Shown: piece by piece, positions 1-6,518 of the stretch
Numbering within the stretch: position 1 is the stretch's first letter
How the letters are laid out: every line of letters begins with the position of its first letter
NCBI GenBank assembly: GCA_026387165.1
Contig: JAPLMG010000105.1
Location: 1 to 12,044 of the forward strand
Reading direction: 5' to 3'
Length of the DNA stretch: 12,044 nucleotides
DNA from: Candidatus Omnitrophota bacterium
Lineage (GTDB): Bacteria; Omnitrophota; Gorgyraeia; 2-01-FULL-45-10
Translations under genes and position numbers: made by a program
Notes under the pieces: generated by a model
Database searches by the model: none
Told to the model about the DNA's origin: nothing
What the model saw: only the letters and a program-made list of their open reading frames with translations

Positions 1-615
1 TACCAGGATCACTACCATTGAAAGAAAATATATGGCTGTCTGAAATAATGGGCGGCTCGCCTTTGTCTCCTGTATGGCGAAATCGCCGTTTGCATGGCGC
101 GCTCTCTCCTCTTTTAAGAATATTAAATGCATCAAAAGCCCTATAACTACGCTGAAAACGACAGCCCCTATGGCACGCGCAAGCCCCAGCTGCCATCCCA
201 AAACCCTGGCCGTAAGGATGATCGCCAGAACATTTATTGCCGGGCCAGAGTATAGAAAAGCGATGGCCGGCCCTAAACCTGCGCCTCTTTTGTATATGCC
301 GGAGAATAAGGGTAAAACCGTGCATGAGCAGACCGCTAATATCGTCCCGGAAACAGAGGCAACGCTATATGAGAGAAATTTATTTGCTTTCCCCCCAAAA
401 TATTTCATCACCGATGCCTGACTAACAAAGACCGATATCGCGCCTGCTATGAAGAATGCCGGAACGAGACAAAGAAGCACGTGTTCTCCCGCATACCACT
501 TCACTAGTGCCAGCGCCTCAAATACAGGCCCCCTGAACGGCAGTTTCTCTAACGGCAGATAAAAGCATCCCAAAAATACCGCGACTACCAAAAGAAACTT
601 CTTCCATTCCTTCAT
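1..615 (-). CDS. DUF318/ArsP-type permease, 3' end outside window
   Basis: Partial integral-membrane permease. The frame is open from ATG 615 to the window edge, giving 205 residues and no stop. Several hydrophobic segments are visible (about 8-20, 45-64, 82-105, 115-135, 145-167 and from 193). The core holds CSC at residues 96-98 followed by a Pro at 102, a glycine-rich GAGLGPA stretch near 111-117 and GPAIN at 124-128. This combination is typical of the DUF318/UPF0718 permease family, which includes ArsP and proteins proposed to export metals or metalloids. The paired cysteines would suit a thiophilic substrate, but the actual substrate cannot be read from sequence. A Shine-Dalgarno-like AAAGGA lies about 9 nt before the ATG. 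It follows the DUF134 gene on the same strand, 42 nt away, with a hairpin in between, so the two probably share a promoter. Family assignment is fairly sure; substrate is inference. Confidence 0.85.
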   Translation of the reverse strand, partial: MKEWKKFLLVVAVFLGCFYLPLEKLPFRGPVFEALALVKWYAGEHVLLCLVPAFFIAGAISVFVSQASVMKYFGGKANKFLSYSVASVSGTILAVCSCTVLPLFSGIYKRGAGLGPAIAFLYSGPAINVLAIILTARVLGWQLGLARAIGAVVFSVVIGLLMHLIFLKEERARHANGDFAIQETKASRPLFQTAIYFLSMVVILV

Positions 616-638
616 GAGCCCGGTCCTTTCATGAAAAG

Positions 639-660
639 TAGGGCAGGTTTACCTGCCCTA
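639..660 (-). terminator. hairpin between DUF134 gene and permease
   Basis: A perfect inverted repeat: TAGGGCAGGT, two T bases, then ACCTGCCCTA. It is flanked by T6 on the plus-strand side (661-666) and by CTTTTC on the minus-strand side. The TAG stop codon of the DUF134 gene (660-658) lies inside the stem. In the minus-strand transcript it would be a weak intrinsic terminator or attenuator that lowers permease expression. In the plus direction it looks stronger, but no plus-strand gene is seen upstream. Confidence 0.6.
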
Positions 661-954
661 TTTTTTCGTAATTTTGCAGCACCCGCCTTCTATCCTTATA
701 GCTTTGATATTGACAAGAGCGTCCGCTATCTTCATGTGAGCATTTTTGACGATGCGGGAGAACGTCGGGCGGGATATCTTCATCTTTTTAGCGGCATCTA
801 CCTGCTTTAATCCTTCGAGAGAAGCAAGCCTTACGGCCTCAAATTCATCAATCGTCAAAGAAACAACCTTCAGCCTGCTGAGCGGTTTACAGAGCGGCTT
901 AAAACACCTCTCACCCGGAGCGCATTTAACCCATCTGGTCTTCTTGGGCCTCAA
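658..954 (-). CDS. DUF134/UPF0251 predicted DNA-binding protein
   Basis: Small (98 aa) predicted DNA-binding protein of the DUF134 (UPF0251) family. The family pattern is clear: an N-terminal basic, cysteine-containing part, then LTIDEFEAVRLASLEGL, a helix-turn-helix like sigma-70 region 4 (AAKKMKISRPTFSRIVKNA, about residues 54-72), and the conserved ADAL ending before IRIEGG. Cysteines at 11, 17, 22, 92 and 93 could bind metal or sense redox state; this is inference. The start is TTG at 954, chosen because GGAGG sits 7 nt upstream and because family members begin with a similar Arg-Pro-Lys stretch. The size is normal for the family. It is probably the first gene of a unit with the permease. 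Its promoter carries a palindrome that may be its own operator or that of another metal-responsive repressor. The biological role of DUF134 proteins is not established. Confidence 0.9.
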   Translation of the reverse strand: MRPKKTRWVKCAPGERCFKPLCKPLSRLKVVSLTIDEFEAVRLASLEGLKQVDAAKKMKISRPTFSRIVKNAHMKIADALVNIKAIRIEGGCCKITKK

Positions 955-966
955 GACGACACCTCC

Positions 967-988
967 GTTATGAACATATGTTCATAAC
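967..988. promoter_or_regulatory. 22-bp perfect palindrome, ArsR/SmtB-like operator
   Basis: A perfect palindrome made of GTTATGAACAT and its reverse complement, with no mismatch. It lies between the -10 box and the Shine-Dalgarno of the DUF134 gene and covers the expected transcription start. The core TGAACA-N2-TGTTCA matches the inverted repeat typically bound by ArsR/SmtB-family metal-responsive repressors. No ArsR gene lies in the window, so the binding protein could be DUF134 itself or a regulator encoded elsewhere. Confidence 0.75.
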
Positions 989-989
989 T

Positions 990-1017
990 ATAATATCACA
1001 TAAAGGCAGTTTGTCAA
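990..1017 (-). promoter_or_regulatory. sigma-70-type promoter of DUF134-permease unit
   Basis: On the minus strand, TTGACA (1017-1012) is followed after 16 nt by TATTAT (995-990), preceded by TGA, which makes an extended -10 (TGn-TATTAT). Transcription would start near 983, inside the palindrome, leaving a leader of about 28 nt before the TTG start codon. Confidence 0.75.
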
Positions 1018-1098
1018 CGGATTATCAATGGATTGATGGTAGGCTTGCTCTTAAAGCTTTGGAGATTTAGCGTTCTGACACCGCGCGTGACGACCTGC

Positions 1099-1917
1099 TC
1101 ATTTATTCTTTATCGGCGCCTTCTTCAATTCGCGCGAGATCTTATCCTTTCTTAAAATTTTCTTTAAGGAACTTATTGTGTCGTCAACTTCTTTCATACC
1201 GGGGCGGAATTTCTGAGCCAGTTTCGCGTAATTATACGCGCTGTTATATTTCATCTTGATCATGTAACAACGGGCTAATCCTAAATATGCCTTTACATAG
1301 CCGGGTGCCAATTCTATGACCTTCTTGTAGTTCTCTATGGCCGGATCGATCTCGTTTAGAAGTTCATGATCCCGCGCCAATAAAAAATACGCCGAGTCAT
1401 ACCTCGGGTACTTATTCAGCACCTTTTTAAGCAAAGATTTGGATTCAGCAAACATATTTTTGTGGTTATATATCAGCGCAAGCGGCATATATGGAGCCGA
1501 ATTATCCGGGTCCATCTCGACCACTTTTTCGAAATAGTGGCGCGCCTCGGGCTCCTGTTCGAGCACCATGTAAACATTGGCAATGCCTATTATGGTATCC
1601 ACATTGCCGCGATTGAGGATCAATGATCTTCTGAAATAGTTCAAAGCCTCCTCGAACCTGCCGCAATAAAAGTTCGCATACCCCAGTTTATTATATAACC
1701 CATAGTAATCGGGCGCCAACGCCGCGGCTTTATTATATTCCCCTATCGCCAGTTCACAGAGCCCGCTCTTCAGGTAATCGTTGCCCTTTTCATAGAAAGC
1801 GGAAGACTCGGAACCTTTGAACCCTTTTTCGATATCTTCCGGGGCGGCATTAACAGGATTTGCCGGCAGGCAGATAAGCGCGGAGATTATGGCTATTATT
1901 GCAATTTTTAAGTTCAT
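1099..1917 (-). CDS. exported TPR-repeat protein
   Basis: A 272-aa exported protein made almost entirely of tetratricopeptide repeats. Residues 1-24 form a Sec signal peptide (MNLK start, hydrophobic core, VNA before the likely cut). About six 34-residue TPRs follow from roughly residue 39 to 243, with the usual pattern of small and aromatic residues and helix-ending Pro-Asp, Pro-Gly or Pro-Arg turns (LAPDY, MDPDN, LAPGY). A basic tail of about 30 residues ends it. TPRs are protein-binding scaffolds, so a periplasmic or envelope assembly role is plausible, but no partner can be named. ATG 1917 was chosen over upstream in-frame starts because it gives a proper signal peptide, has AGGA about 10 nt upstream, and avoids overlap with the preceding gene, which ends 31 nt before it. 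It is probably co-transcribed with that gene. Confidence 0.85.
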   Translation of the reverse strand: MNLKIAIIAIISALICLPANPVNAAPEDIEKGFKGSESSAFYEKGNDYLKSGLCELAIGEYNKAAALAPDYYGLYNKLGYANFYCGRFEEALNYFRRSLILNRGNVDTIIGIANVYMVLEQEPEARHYFEKVVEMDPDNSAPYMPLALIYNHKNMFAESKSLLKKVLNKYPRYDSAYFLLARDHELLNEIDPAIENYKKVIELAPGYVKAYLGLARCYMIKMKYNSAYNYAKLAQKFRPGMKEVDDTISSLKKILRKDKISRELKKAPIKNK

Positions 1918-1948
1918 AGAAAATTGATCCTGACGAGGGCCCGTCTCC

Positions 1949-2497
1949 TCATTCTTCGATAATAAAGTCATAATAATCGGAGCAGAACTTTTTGGATCCG
2001 GACTTATATACGGCGCGGGCATGGAGCCTGCGCGCCCCCTTATTCACGAGCGATCCGGCGTTTTCCCAGTCCGCAGGACTCAAGAATATCTCAAACTCTT
2101 TACGATTACCCGGAGCGATATATATATAAGTGGGCATTTGCGATTTGCTCGTGTCGACCTTCTTCGTAACGACACTGCTATTGTTGTTCTCGTCGGTGAT
2201 CTCAAAGGATATATAATCTTGCGACCCCTGTTTGGCGTCAATGCTGAGCTGCTGGGTATCTTTTGAAATATTCTTTATGACCAATTTGAAGGGATGCAGA
2301 CGCATGATAGGAGTAACTTTAATTTCGCTCGTAGCGGGCTTGTAATAATTAGTTGATTCCGTATACTCCATATAGAGCTCGATCCATACTTCAAAAGGCC
2401 CTTTCCACTCCCCGGCATAAGCACAAGATGTCCACAAAAGGGATATCAGTAGAACGGCGGTTATTCCGGCTATCGCGGTGAATCTTCTTTTTTGCAT
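1949..2497 (-). CDS. exported protein of unknown function
   Basis: A 182-aa protein that I do not recognise. It has a clear signal peptide: basic MQKRR, a hydrophobic stretch to about residue 25, and AYA before the likely cut at residue 28. The mature part alternates short hydrophobic strands with polar loops (for example FKLVIKNISKDTQQLSI and RKEFEIFLSP), as in an all-beta immunoglobulin-like periplasmic domain. That is inferred from pattern only. A single mature cysteine lies near the C-terminus. The ATG at 2497 has only a distant AAAGGG upstream, so initiation may be weak. It precedes the TPR gene by 31 nt and has its own candidate promoter at 2546-2575. The neighbourhood of exported proteins suggests an envelope role. 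Confidence 0.75.
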   Translation of the reverse strand: MQKRRFTAIAGITAVLLISLLWTSCAYAGEWKGPFEVWIELYMEYTESTNYYKPATSEIKVTPIMRLHPFKLVIKNISKDTQQLSIDAKQGSQDYISFEITDENNNSSVVTKKVDTSKSQMPTYIYIAPGNRKEFEIFLSPADWENAGSLVNKGARRLHARAVYKSGSKKFCSDYYDFIIEE

Positions 2498-2545
2498 AGT
2501 TGGATCGCGCCCTTTAAACTGTACGAAACCCGGGGCATGATAATG

Positions 2546-2575
2546 ATGATATCAGAAACTGTTATATGGTGACAA
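2546..2575 (-). promoter_or_regulatory. candidate sigma-70 promoter before exported-protein pair
   Basis: On the minus strand, TTGTCA (2575-2570) and TATCAT (2551-2546) are separated by 18 nt, and the -10 is preceded by TGA (extended -10). It would start a transcript about 40 nt before the ATG at 2497. The -35 is one base from consensus and the spacing is slightly long, so it may be weak or internal to a longer transcript from 3526. Confidence 0.45.
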
Positions 2576-2600
2576 GCAAAATATTCATCGGTGGGGATTC

Positions 2601-3017
2601 TCACTGCTTTAACGCGGCCTTAGCCTCATCATTAATTCTTTTAGCCTCGAAGGCATCGAGATAATACGACCACTCGCCGATCATCATCTGCCTGAAATTT
2701 TTCACATTCTTATCAAGTATGCCGTCTACATGCCACTGATGTATTTGCTTATCTATCTCCTCCGCGTCTTTTCTGCTATAGGCTACGCCCTCTACCGTCA
2801 GGCCTACAAAATTGTTTCTGCCGGTGGCCGTATCGAGCCTGTATACCCACATCTTGCCTGTCCTTGTATCAAGGAGTACGGACGTATCAACATTATCGAT
2901 CTTCACAGAGCACAATTGAAATCTACCGCCATTCTGGTCCGGGCTTTCCGCGTTATCGGCAAAAGATACAGAAGAGGCGAACAACAACAGTATAGCTATG
3001 GCAATTGCTCTTATCAT
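2601..3017 (-). CDS. small exported protein with DTRTGKMWVYR motif
   Basis: A 138-aa exported protein of unknown function. Residues 1-20 are a signal peptide (MIRAIAIAILLLF, then SFA and the likely cut before Asp21). The middle part, about residues 33-62, reads as two or three beta strands around VLLDTRTGKMWVYRLD. I recognise this as a recurrent pattern in small exported proteins but cannot tie it to a function. The C-terminal half is charged and probably helical, with several Trp and Tyr residues. A good Shine-Dalgarno (AAGGAG) lies about 8 nt before the ATG. The gene begins 58 nt after the preceding minus-strand gene ends and probably shares its transcript from 3526. One mature cysteine is present. 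Confidence 0.75.
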   Translation of the reverse strand: MIRAIAIAILLLFASSVSFADNAESPDQNGGRFQLCSVKIDNVDTSVLLDTRTGKMWVYRLDTATGRNNFVGLTVEGVAYSRKDAEEIDKQIHQWHVDGILDKNVKNFRQMMIGEWSYYLDAFEAKRINDEAKAALKQ

Positions 3018-3075
3018 CTCATCTCTCCTTCCGGTTGTTTTACTATTTAAACCGCCGTCCCGGCAGGTGAATGAC

Positions 3076-3435
3076 CTATCTTCTATGATAGTTATATATC
3101 TCGATGGTCATAGCCTTATTGGTGCCGTCCCGATTCTTTATGTAGTCCATGATGACGATATCGCCGGCGCTTAGGTTCTTTAAAGAGGTTAATTTTTCTC
3201 TTCCTGAAATAGTAACGCCGATACCGGTTCTTATCGTAAATCGCATTTGTTGCCCTTGTCCGTCTATAATAACAATTTCTGACTTATTTCCTGCCAGCGG
3301 GTCACTGCCGATCGATATAGATTCAACTGTACCCCTGACAGTCTGGAGATCGCTCGGTGCTGTTGATGCTTCACCGGCAAAAAAAATATAGCCGAGAAGC
3401 ATCGAGATTGACAGCGCTAAGAGCATTTTTTTCAT
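3076..3435 (-). CDS. small exported beta-strand protein
   Basis: A 119-aa exported protein. The signal peptide is MKKMLLALSISMLLGYIFF, with likely cleavage between residues 22 and 26. The mature domain looks like a small beta-barrel: VRGTVESISI, EIVIIDGQGQQMRFTI, the short stretch SAGDIVIMDY and a final AMTIEIYNY. This resembles OB-fold-like exported domains such as DUF5666, but the similarity is judged by eye and is weak. No catalytic residues or cysteines are seen in the mature part. GGGTGA sits about 8 nt before the ATG. It is the first gene behind the promoter at 3498-3526 and heads a run of four exported proteins on this strand. Confidence 0.75.
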   Translation of the reverse strand: MKKMLLALSISMLLGYIFFAGEASTAPSDLQTVRGTVESISIGSDPLAGNKSEIVIIDGQGQQMRFTIRTGIGVTISGREKLTSLKNLSAGDIVIMDYIKNRDGTNKAMTIEIYNYHRR

Positions 3436-3497
3436 ATTTTCATCACCCTATTCCCGTTTTTGGCGCCATCCTGCGATGGGATGCCCCGCAAGGTTAG

Positions 3498-3526
3498 ATT
3501 ATACGCCCTGTCCGGGCGTCTATCAA
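3498..3526 (-). promoter_or_regulatory. sigma-70 promoter with inverted repeat in spacer
   Basis: On the minus strand, TTGATA (3526-3521) and TATAAT (3503-3498) are separated by exactly 17 nt. The spacer and the first -10 base contain an inverted repeat, ACGCCC-N5-GGGCGT (3503-3519), placed where a bound repressor or activator would act directly on RNA polymerase. Transcription would start near 3491, giving a leader of about 55 nt before ATG 3435. Confidence 0.7.
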
Positions 3527-3583
3527 CTACAAACAGCTCCATATTCTTATCCGGCTTGCGGCTTTTCCGGATCCGTGAATTTA

Positions 3584-5551
3584 TCATTCATACCTTAGCG
3601 CTTCGATCGGATCAAGCTTTGAGGCCTGGCGCGCGGGCCACAAACCAAAGACGAGGCCTACAAAAATAGAAAATGTTGTCGCGAGGATTACAGAAGAAAG
3701 AGATACTTTTACCGTCCATCCTGCTATAACGGCAAGCAGCAGCGCTATGCCTGAACCGAAAAGAACCCCCAATGCTCCGCCTGTAAAGGTCATCACTATC
3801 GATTCTATGATGAATTGCAGCATTATATCGGATTCTCTGGCGCCTATCGCTTTTCTGAGGCCGATCTCTCTTGTCCGTTCCGTAACTGATACAAGCATGA
3901 TATTCATTATGCCTATGCCTCCTACAAGCAAAGAGATGGTGGCAATCGAACCTAGCAACATTGTCATTGTTTGCGTAGTCTGTATCATCGTTTGCTGAAT
4001 ATCCGCCATGTTTCGTATCTCAAATGCATCCTCGCTTTCCTTGTTAGTGAGTTTATGGCGTTTTATTATCAGTTCTTTTATCGAATTCTGGACCTCCTCC
4101 ATCAGCGAGGGATCGCTCACTTCGACATCGATGGAATCGACATATTGTTTCCCGAGAAGACGGTACATTGCCGTAGTTATAGGGATCACGACAATATCAT
4201 CCTGATCATGCCACATGGTGGTGCCCTTTGTGGGCAGAATACCTACGATTTGGAAACTGATACGGTTTATTTTAACCATGGCGTCTAACGGATTGGCGTC
4301 GCCGAATACCTGTTTTACCACGGTCGCGCCGATCACAGCTACCCTGGCGCGCATCCTTGACTCATCATCAGTAAAGAACCTGCCTATTGCGGGGACCGAC
4401 GCCCTCATCTGGGCGAAACTTTCGCCGGTGCCCTGTACCTGAGTATTCCAGTTCTTATTGGAATATACCACCTGGCCGCGTCCCGTTATGGACGGAGAAA
4501 CTCTTTTTACTCCCGGCACCTTTGCCATAGCGTCCACGTCCTGCAAGGTAAAACGGGTAACCGCTCCGGCTTCCAATGCTACGCCGTGAAGCCGGTGCGA
4601 GCCGGGCCGCACGGTTAAAAGGTTGGAACCCAGCGATTCTATCGTCTTTGATATTGATTCCTTGGCACCCTGGCCTAACGCCAACATGGCGATCACGGCG
4701 GCTACACCTATTAAGATACCCAGCATGGAAAGCATCGAGCGCATCTTATGCGACACGATGGACCAGAAGGCCTGCCTGAAGTGGTCAATAAATTCGGCGC
4801 GTTTTATCTTGGAGCTTTCCCCGTGCAGGATATCATTTATCGATCTATTTATCGGATCCGGCAGGATATCTTTTTTAAAATTCTTATTTTCCTCATCGGA
4901 AACAATGCTGCCGTCCCTCATGCGAATTATACGCTTGGCATGCGCGGCGACCTCGGCCTCATGGGTTACCATTATAATGGTTTTGCCGGAGCGATTAAGT
5001 TTTTCCAATATAGCCATTATCTCATCCTGGCTTTTAGTATCAAGGTTCCCTGTGGGCTCGTCAGCCAGGATCAGCGGCGGATCGTTAACGAGCGCCCTTG
5101 CTATGGCGACACGCTGCTGTTCGCCTCCGGAAAGTTCGTTGGGCCTGTGTTTCATCCTTTGAGACAGGCCTACATTATTTAAGCTCTCTACGGCCTTCTC
5201 TTTCAGGTGGCGCTTACCGGCATATATCAGCGGAAGTTCCGCATTTTCCAAAGAACTTAACCGCGGGAGCAGATGAAACTGCTGAAATACAAAACCCATC
5301 ATATTATTCCTTAAAAGAGCGAGCTGCCCGTTAGAAAGGCTCGTCACATCCTTGCCGATAAGATAATATTGTCCTGAATCCGGCCTGTCTAATAAGCCCA
5401 GAAGATGCAGGAGCGTCGATTTGCCGGAACCGGACGGCCCCATTATCGCGACAAATTCTCCTGTACCTATCTCTAAAGATACGCCCTGCAGGGCCGCAAC
5501 ACCGACCCTGCCCGTCTTATATGTCTTGGTTATGCTTTTTAACTCTATCAT
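3584..5551 (-). CDS. macB: MacB-like ABC transporter, ATPase-permease fusion
   Basis: A 655-aa MacB-type inner-membrane ABC transporter, close to the usual MacB length (about 650). The N-terminal ATPase is complete: Walker A GPSGSGKST at 38-46, Q-loop near Gln90, signature LSGGEQQR at 140-147, Walker B LILADEP with Asp164-Glu165, and switch His197. The first membrane helix lies near 265-290. A large periplasmic domain of about 230 residues follows, then three membrane helices from about 535 to the end. The FtsX-type permease motif TREIGLRKAIGA and the family ending PARQASKLDPIEALRYE are present. MacB does not move substrate through the membrane; it uses ATP to work a MacA-TolC conduit and expel periplasmic substrates such as macrolides, lipopeptides, haem-like compounds or toxins. 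The substrate here is unknown. Its start is 7 nt after the adaptor gene stops, which fits coupled translation in one operon. Confidence 0.93.
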   Translation of the reverse strand: MIELKSITKTYKTGRVGVAALQGVSLEIGTGEFVAIMGPSGSGKSTLLHLLGLLDRPDSGQYYLIGKDVTSLSNGQLALLRNNMMGFVFQQFHLLPRLSSLENAELPLIYAGKRHLKEKAVESLNNVGLSQRMKHRPNELSGGEQQRVAIARALVNDPPLILADEPTGNLDTKSQDEIMAILEKLNRSGKTIIMVTHEAEVAAHAKRIIRMRDGSIVSDEENKNFKKDILPDPINRSINDILHGESSKIKRAEFIDHFRQAFWSIVSHKMRSMLSMLGILIGVAAVIAMLALGQGAKESISKTIESLGSNLLTVRPGSHRLHGVALEAGAVTRFTLQDVDAMAKVPGVKRVSPSITGRGQVVYSNKNWNTQVQGTGESFAQMRASVPAIGRFFTDDESRMRARVAVIGATVVKQVFGDANPLDAMVKINRISFQIVGILPTKGTTMWHDQDDIVVIPITTAMYRLLGKQYVDSIDVEVSDPSLMEEVQNSIKELIIKRHKLTNKESEDAFEIRNMADIQQTMIQTTQTMTMLLGSIATISLLVGGIGIMNIMLVSVTERTREIGLRKAIGARESDIMLQFIIESIVMTFTGGALGVLFGSGIALLLAVIAGWTVKVSLSSVILATTFSIFVGLVFGLWPARQASKLDPIEALRYE

Positions 5552-5558
5552 ACAGCTA

Positions 5559-6518
5559 TTACCTGCCGCCTCGTCTGGGCATTAAGGGGTTACTGCCCTG
5601 TTTGGGCGCCTGGACCGGCACATATTTTGCGCCTGATATTAAGACTTTATCCGATTCCGACAACCCCGATAATACTTCCGTATTTTTTTCATCAGAGATG
5701 CCGGTCTCGATATTTCGCTCTACGGGCATCTGGCCCGGAGCCGCGCTCAGAAGCACATAAGCTCCGGCCTTATTATACTTTACCGCCTCAAGCGGTATAA
5801 GCAAAATGTTATCTTTTGTATTTTCGATTATATTGATCGTTGCGGTCATGCCGGAACGAAATACCGCGGGCACGGTCTCCAGGACGATATCGACCTGATA
5901 GATATTCACGTTATTCACTAATTTGGATTCATAAAATATATGATCGACCTTACCTTTCACCTTTATCTGCGGATAGGCGTCAAGAGTAACAACGGCTTCC
6001 TGGAGCGCCTTAACCTTGCCTATATCTGTCTCATCCACCTGGGCCTGCGCTATCAGGTGATCCGATAAGACAATAACTATGTCCGCCGCGGTAACTGTCT
6101 GTCCGGGCTCCTTCGTGCTCACTATCACCTCTCCGGCTATGGGCGATATTAAAGGAGTCGGCTTGTATACTTCTTCCCAATATTTCATAGCATCGGCCCC
6201 CTGGGCGCGCGCCGCATCGAGGAGGGCAGCCCTTTCCGTAGAGCTCATCCATGCAACTATCTGGCCTTCCTTCACGACGTCGCCTTCCCTGACCAGCATC
6301 TTATCTATGCGGCCGTTGATCGGAGGTTTTATCTCTAATCTATTATCCGGTTGAACTATGGCGGTAGAATTTATCACGGACTGGATGCTTCCGATAACCG
6401 GGCTTATCTCTTTGAAAATTTCTTTAACCGGTTTACGCTGTATTTTTATCACGAGCACCGTAATCGCGGCTATAAGGACCAAAACGGCTAATATCTTCCA
6501 TATCTTATTCCTGATCAT
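5559..6518 (-). CDS. MacA-like periplasmic adaptor (membrane fusion protein)
   Basis: A 319-aa HlyD/MacA-type adaptor that would link MacB in the inner membrane to the TolC-like outer-membrane channel. It has an N-terminal membrane anchor (about 7-26). The two halves of a biotinyl-lipoyl-like domain are at about 53-91 (IKPPINGRIDKM and REGDVVKEGQIV) and 122-152 (LISPIAGEVIV, EPGQTV). A beta-barrel domain to about 240 and a membrane-proximal domain with a Gly-, Pro- and Arg-rich tail follow. The alpha-helical hairpin between the two lipoyl halves is only about 30 residues (92-121), far shorter than the roughly 80 of E. coli MacA, and this accounts for most of the reduced length. The ATG at 6518 follows AAAGGAGG at a slightly long distance and overlaps the end of the TolC-like gene by 14 nt. 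I give no symbol because the hairpin differs from classical macA. Confidence 0.9.
   Translation of the reverse strand: MIRNKIWKILAVLVLIAAITVLVIKIQRKPVKEIFKEISPVIGSIQSVINSTAIVQPDNRLEIKPPINGRIDKMLVREGDVVKEGQIVAWMSSTERAALLDAARAQGADAMKYWEEVYKPTPLISPIAGEVIVSTKEPGQTVTAADIVIVLSDHLIAQAQVDETDIGKVKALQEAVVTLDAYPQIKVKGKVDHIFYESKLVNNVNIYQVDIVLETVPAVFRSGMTATINIIENTKDNILLIPLEAVKYNKAGAYVLLSAAPGQMPVERNIETGISDEKNTEVLSGLSESDKVLISGAKYVPVQAPKQGSNPLMPRRGGR

Noticed and set aside
74..421. 115-codon open frame on the plus strand near the window start.
   Set aside because: It lies opposite the well-supported permease frame that runs from 615 to the window edge; its translation has no family features.
3549..3572. Inverted repeat ATCCGG...CCGGAT after the MacB stop codon, possible terminator of the efflux operon.
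   Set aside because: Six-bp stem, 12-nt loop and no T-tract on either strand; too weak to call.
4623..5162. 179-codon open frame on the plus strand opposite macB.
   Set aside because: It is antisense to the conserved MacB ATPase and linker, has no recognisable domain, and is best explained as a shadow frame.
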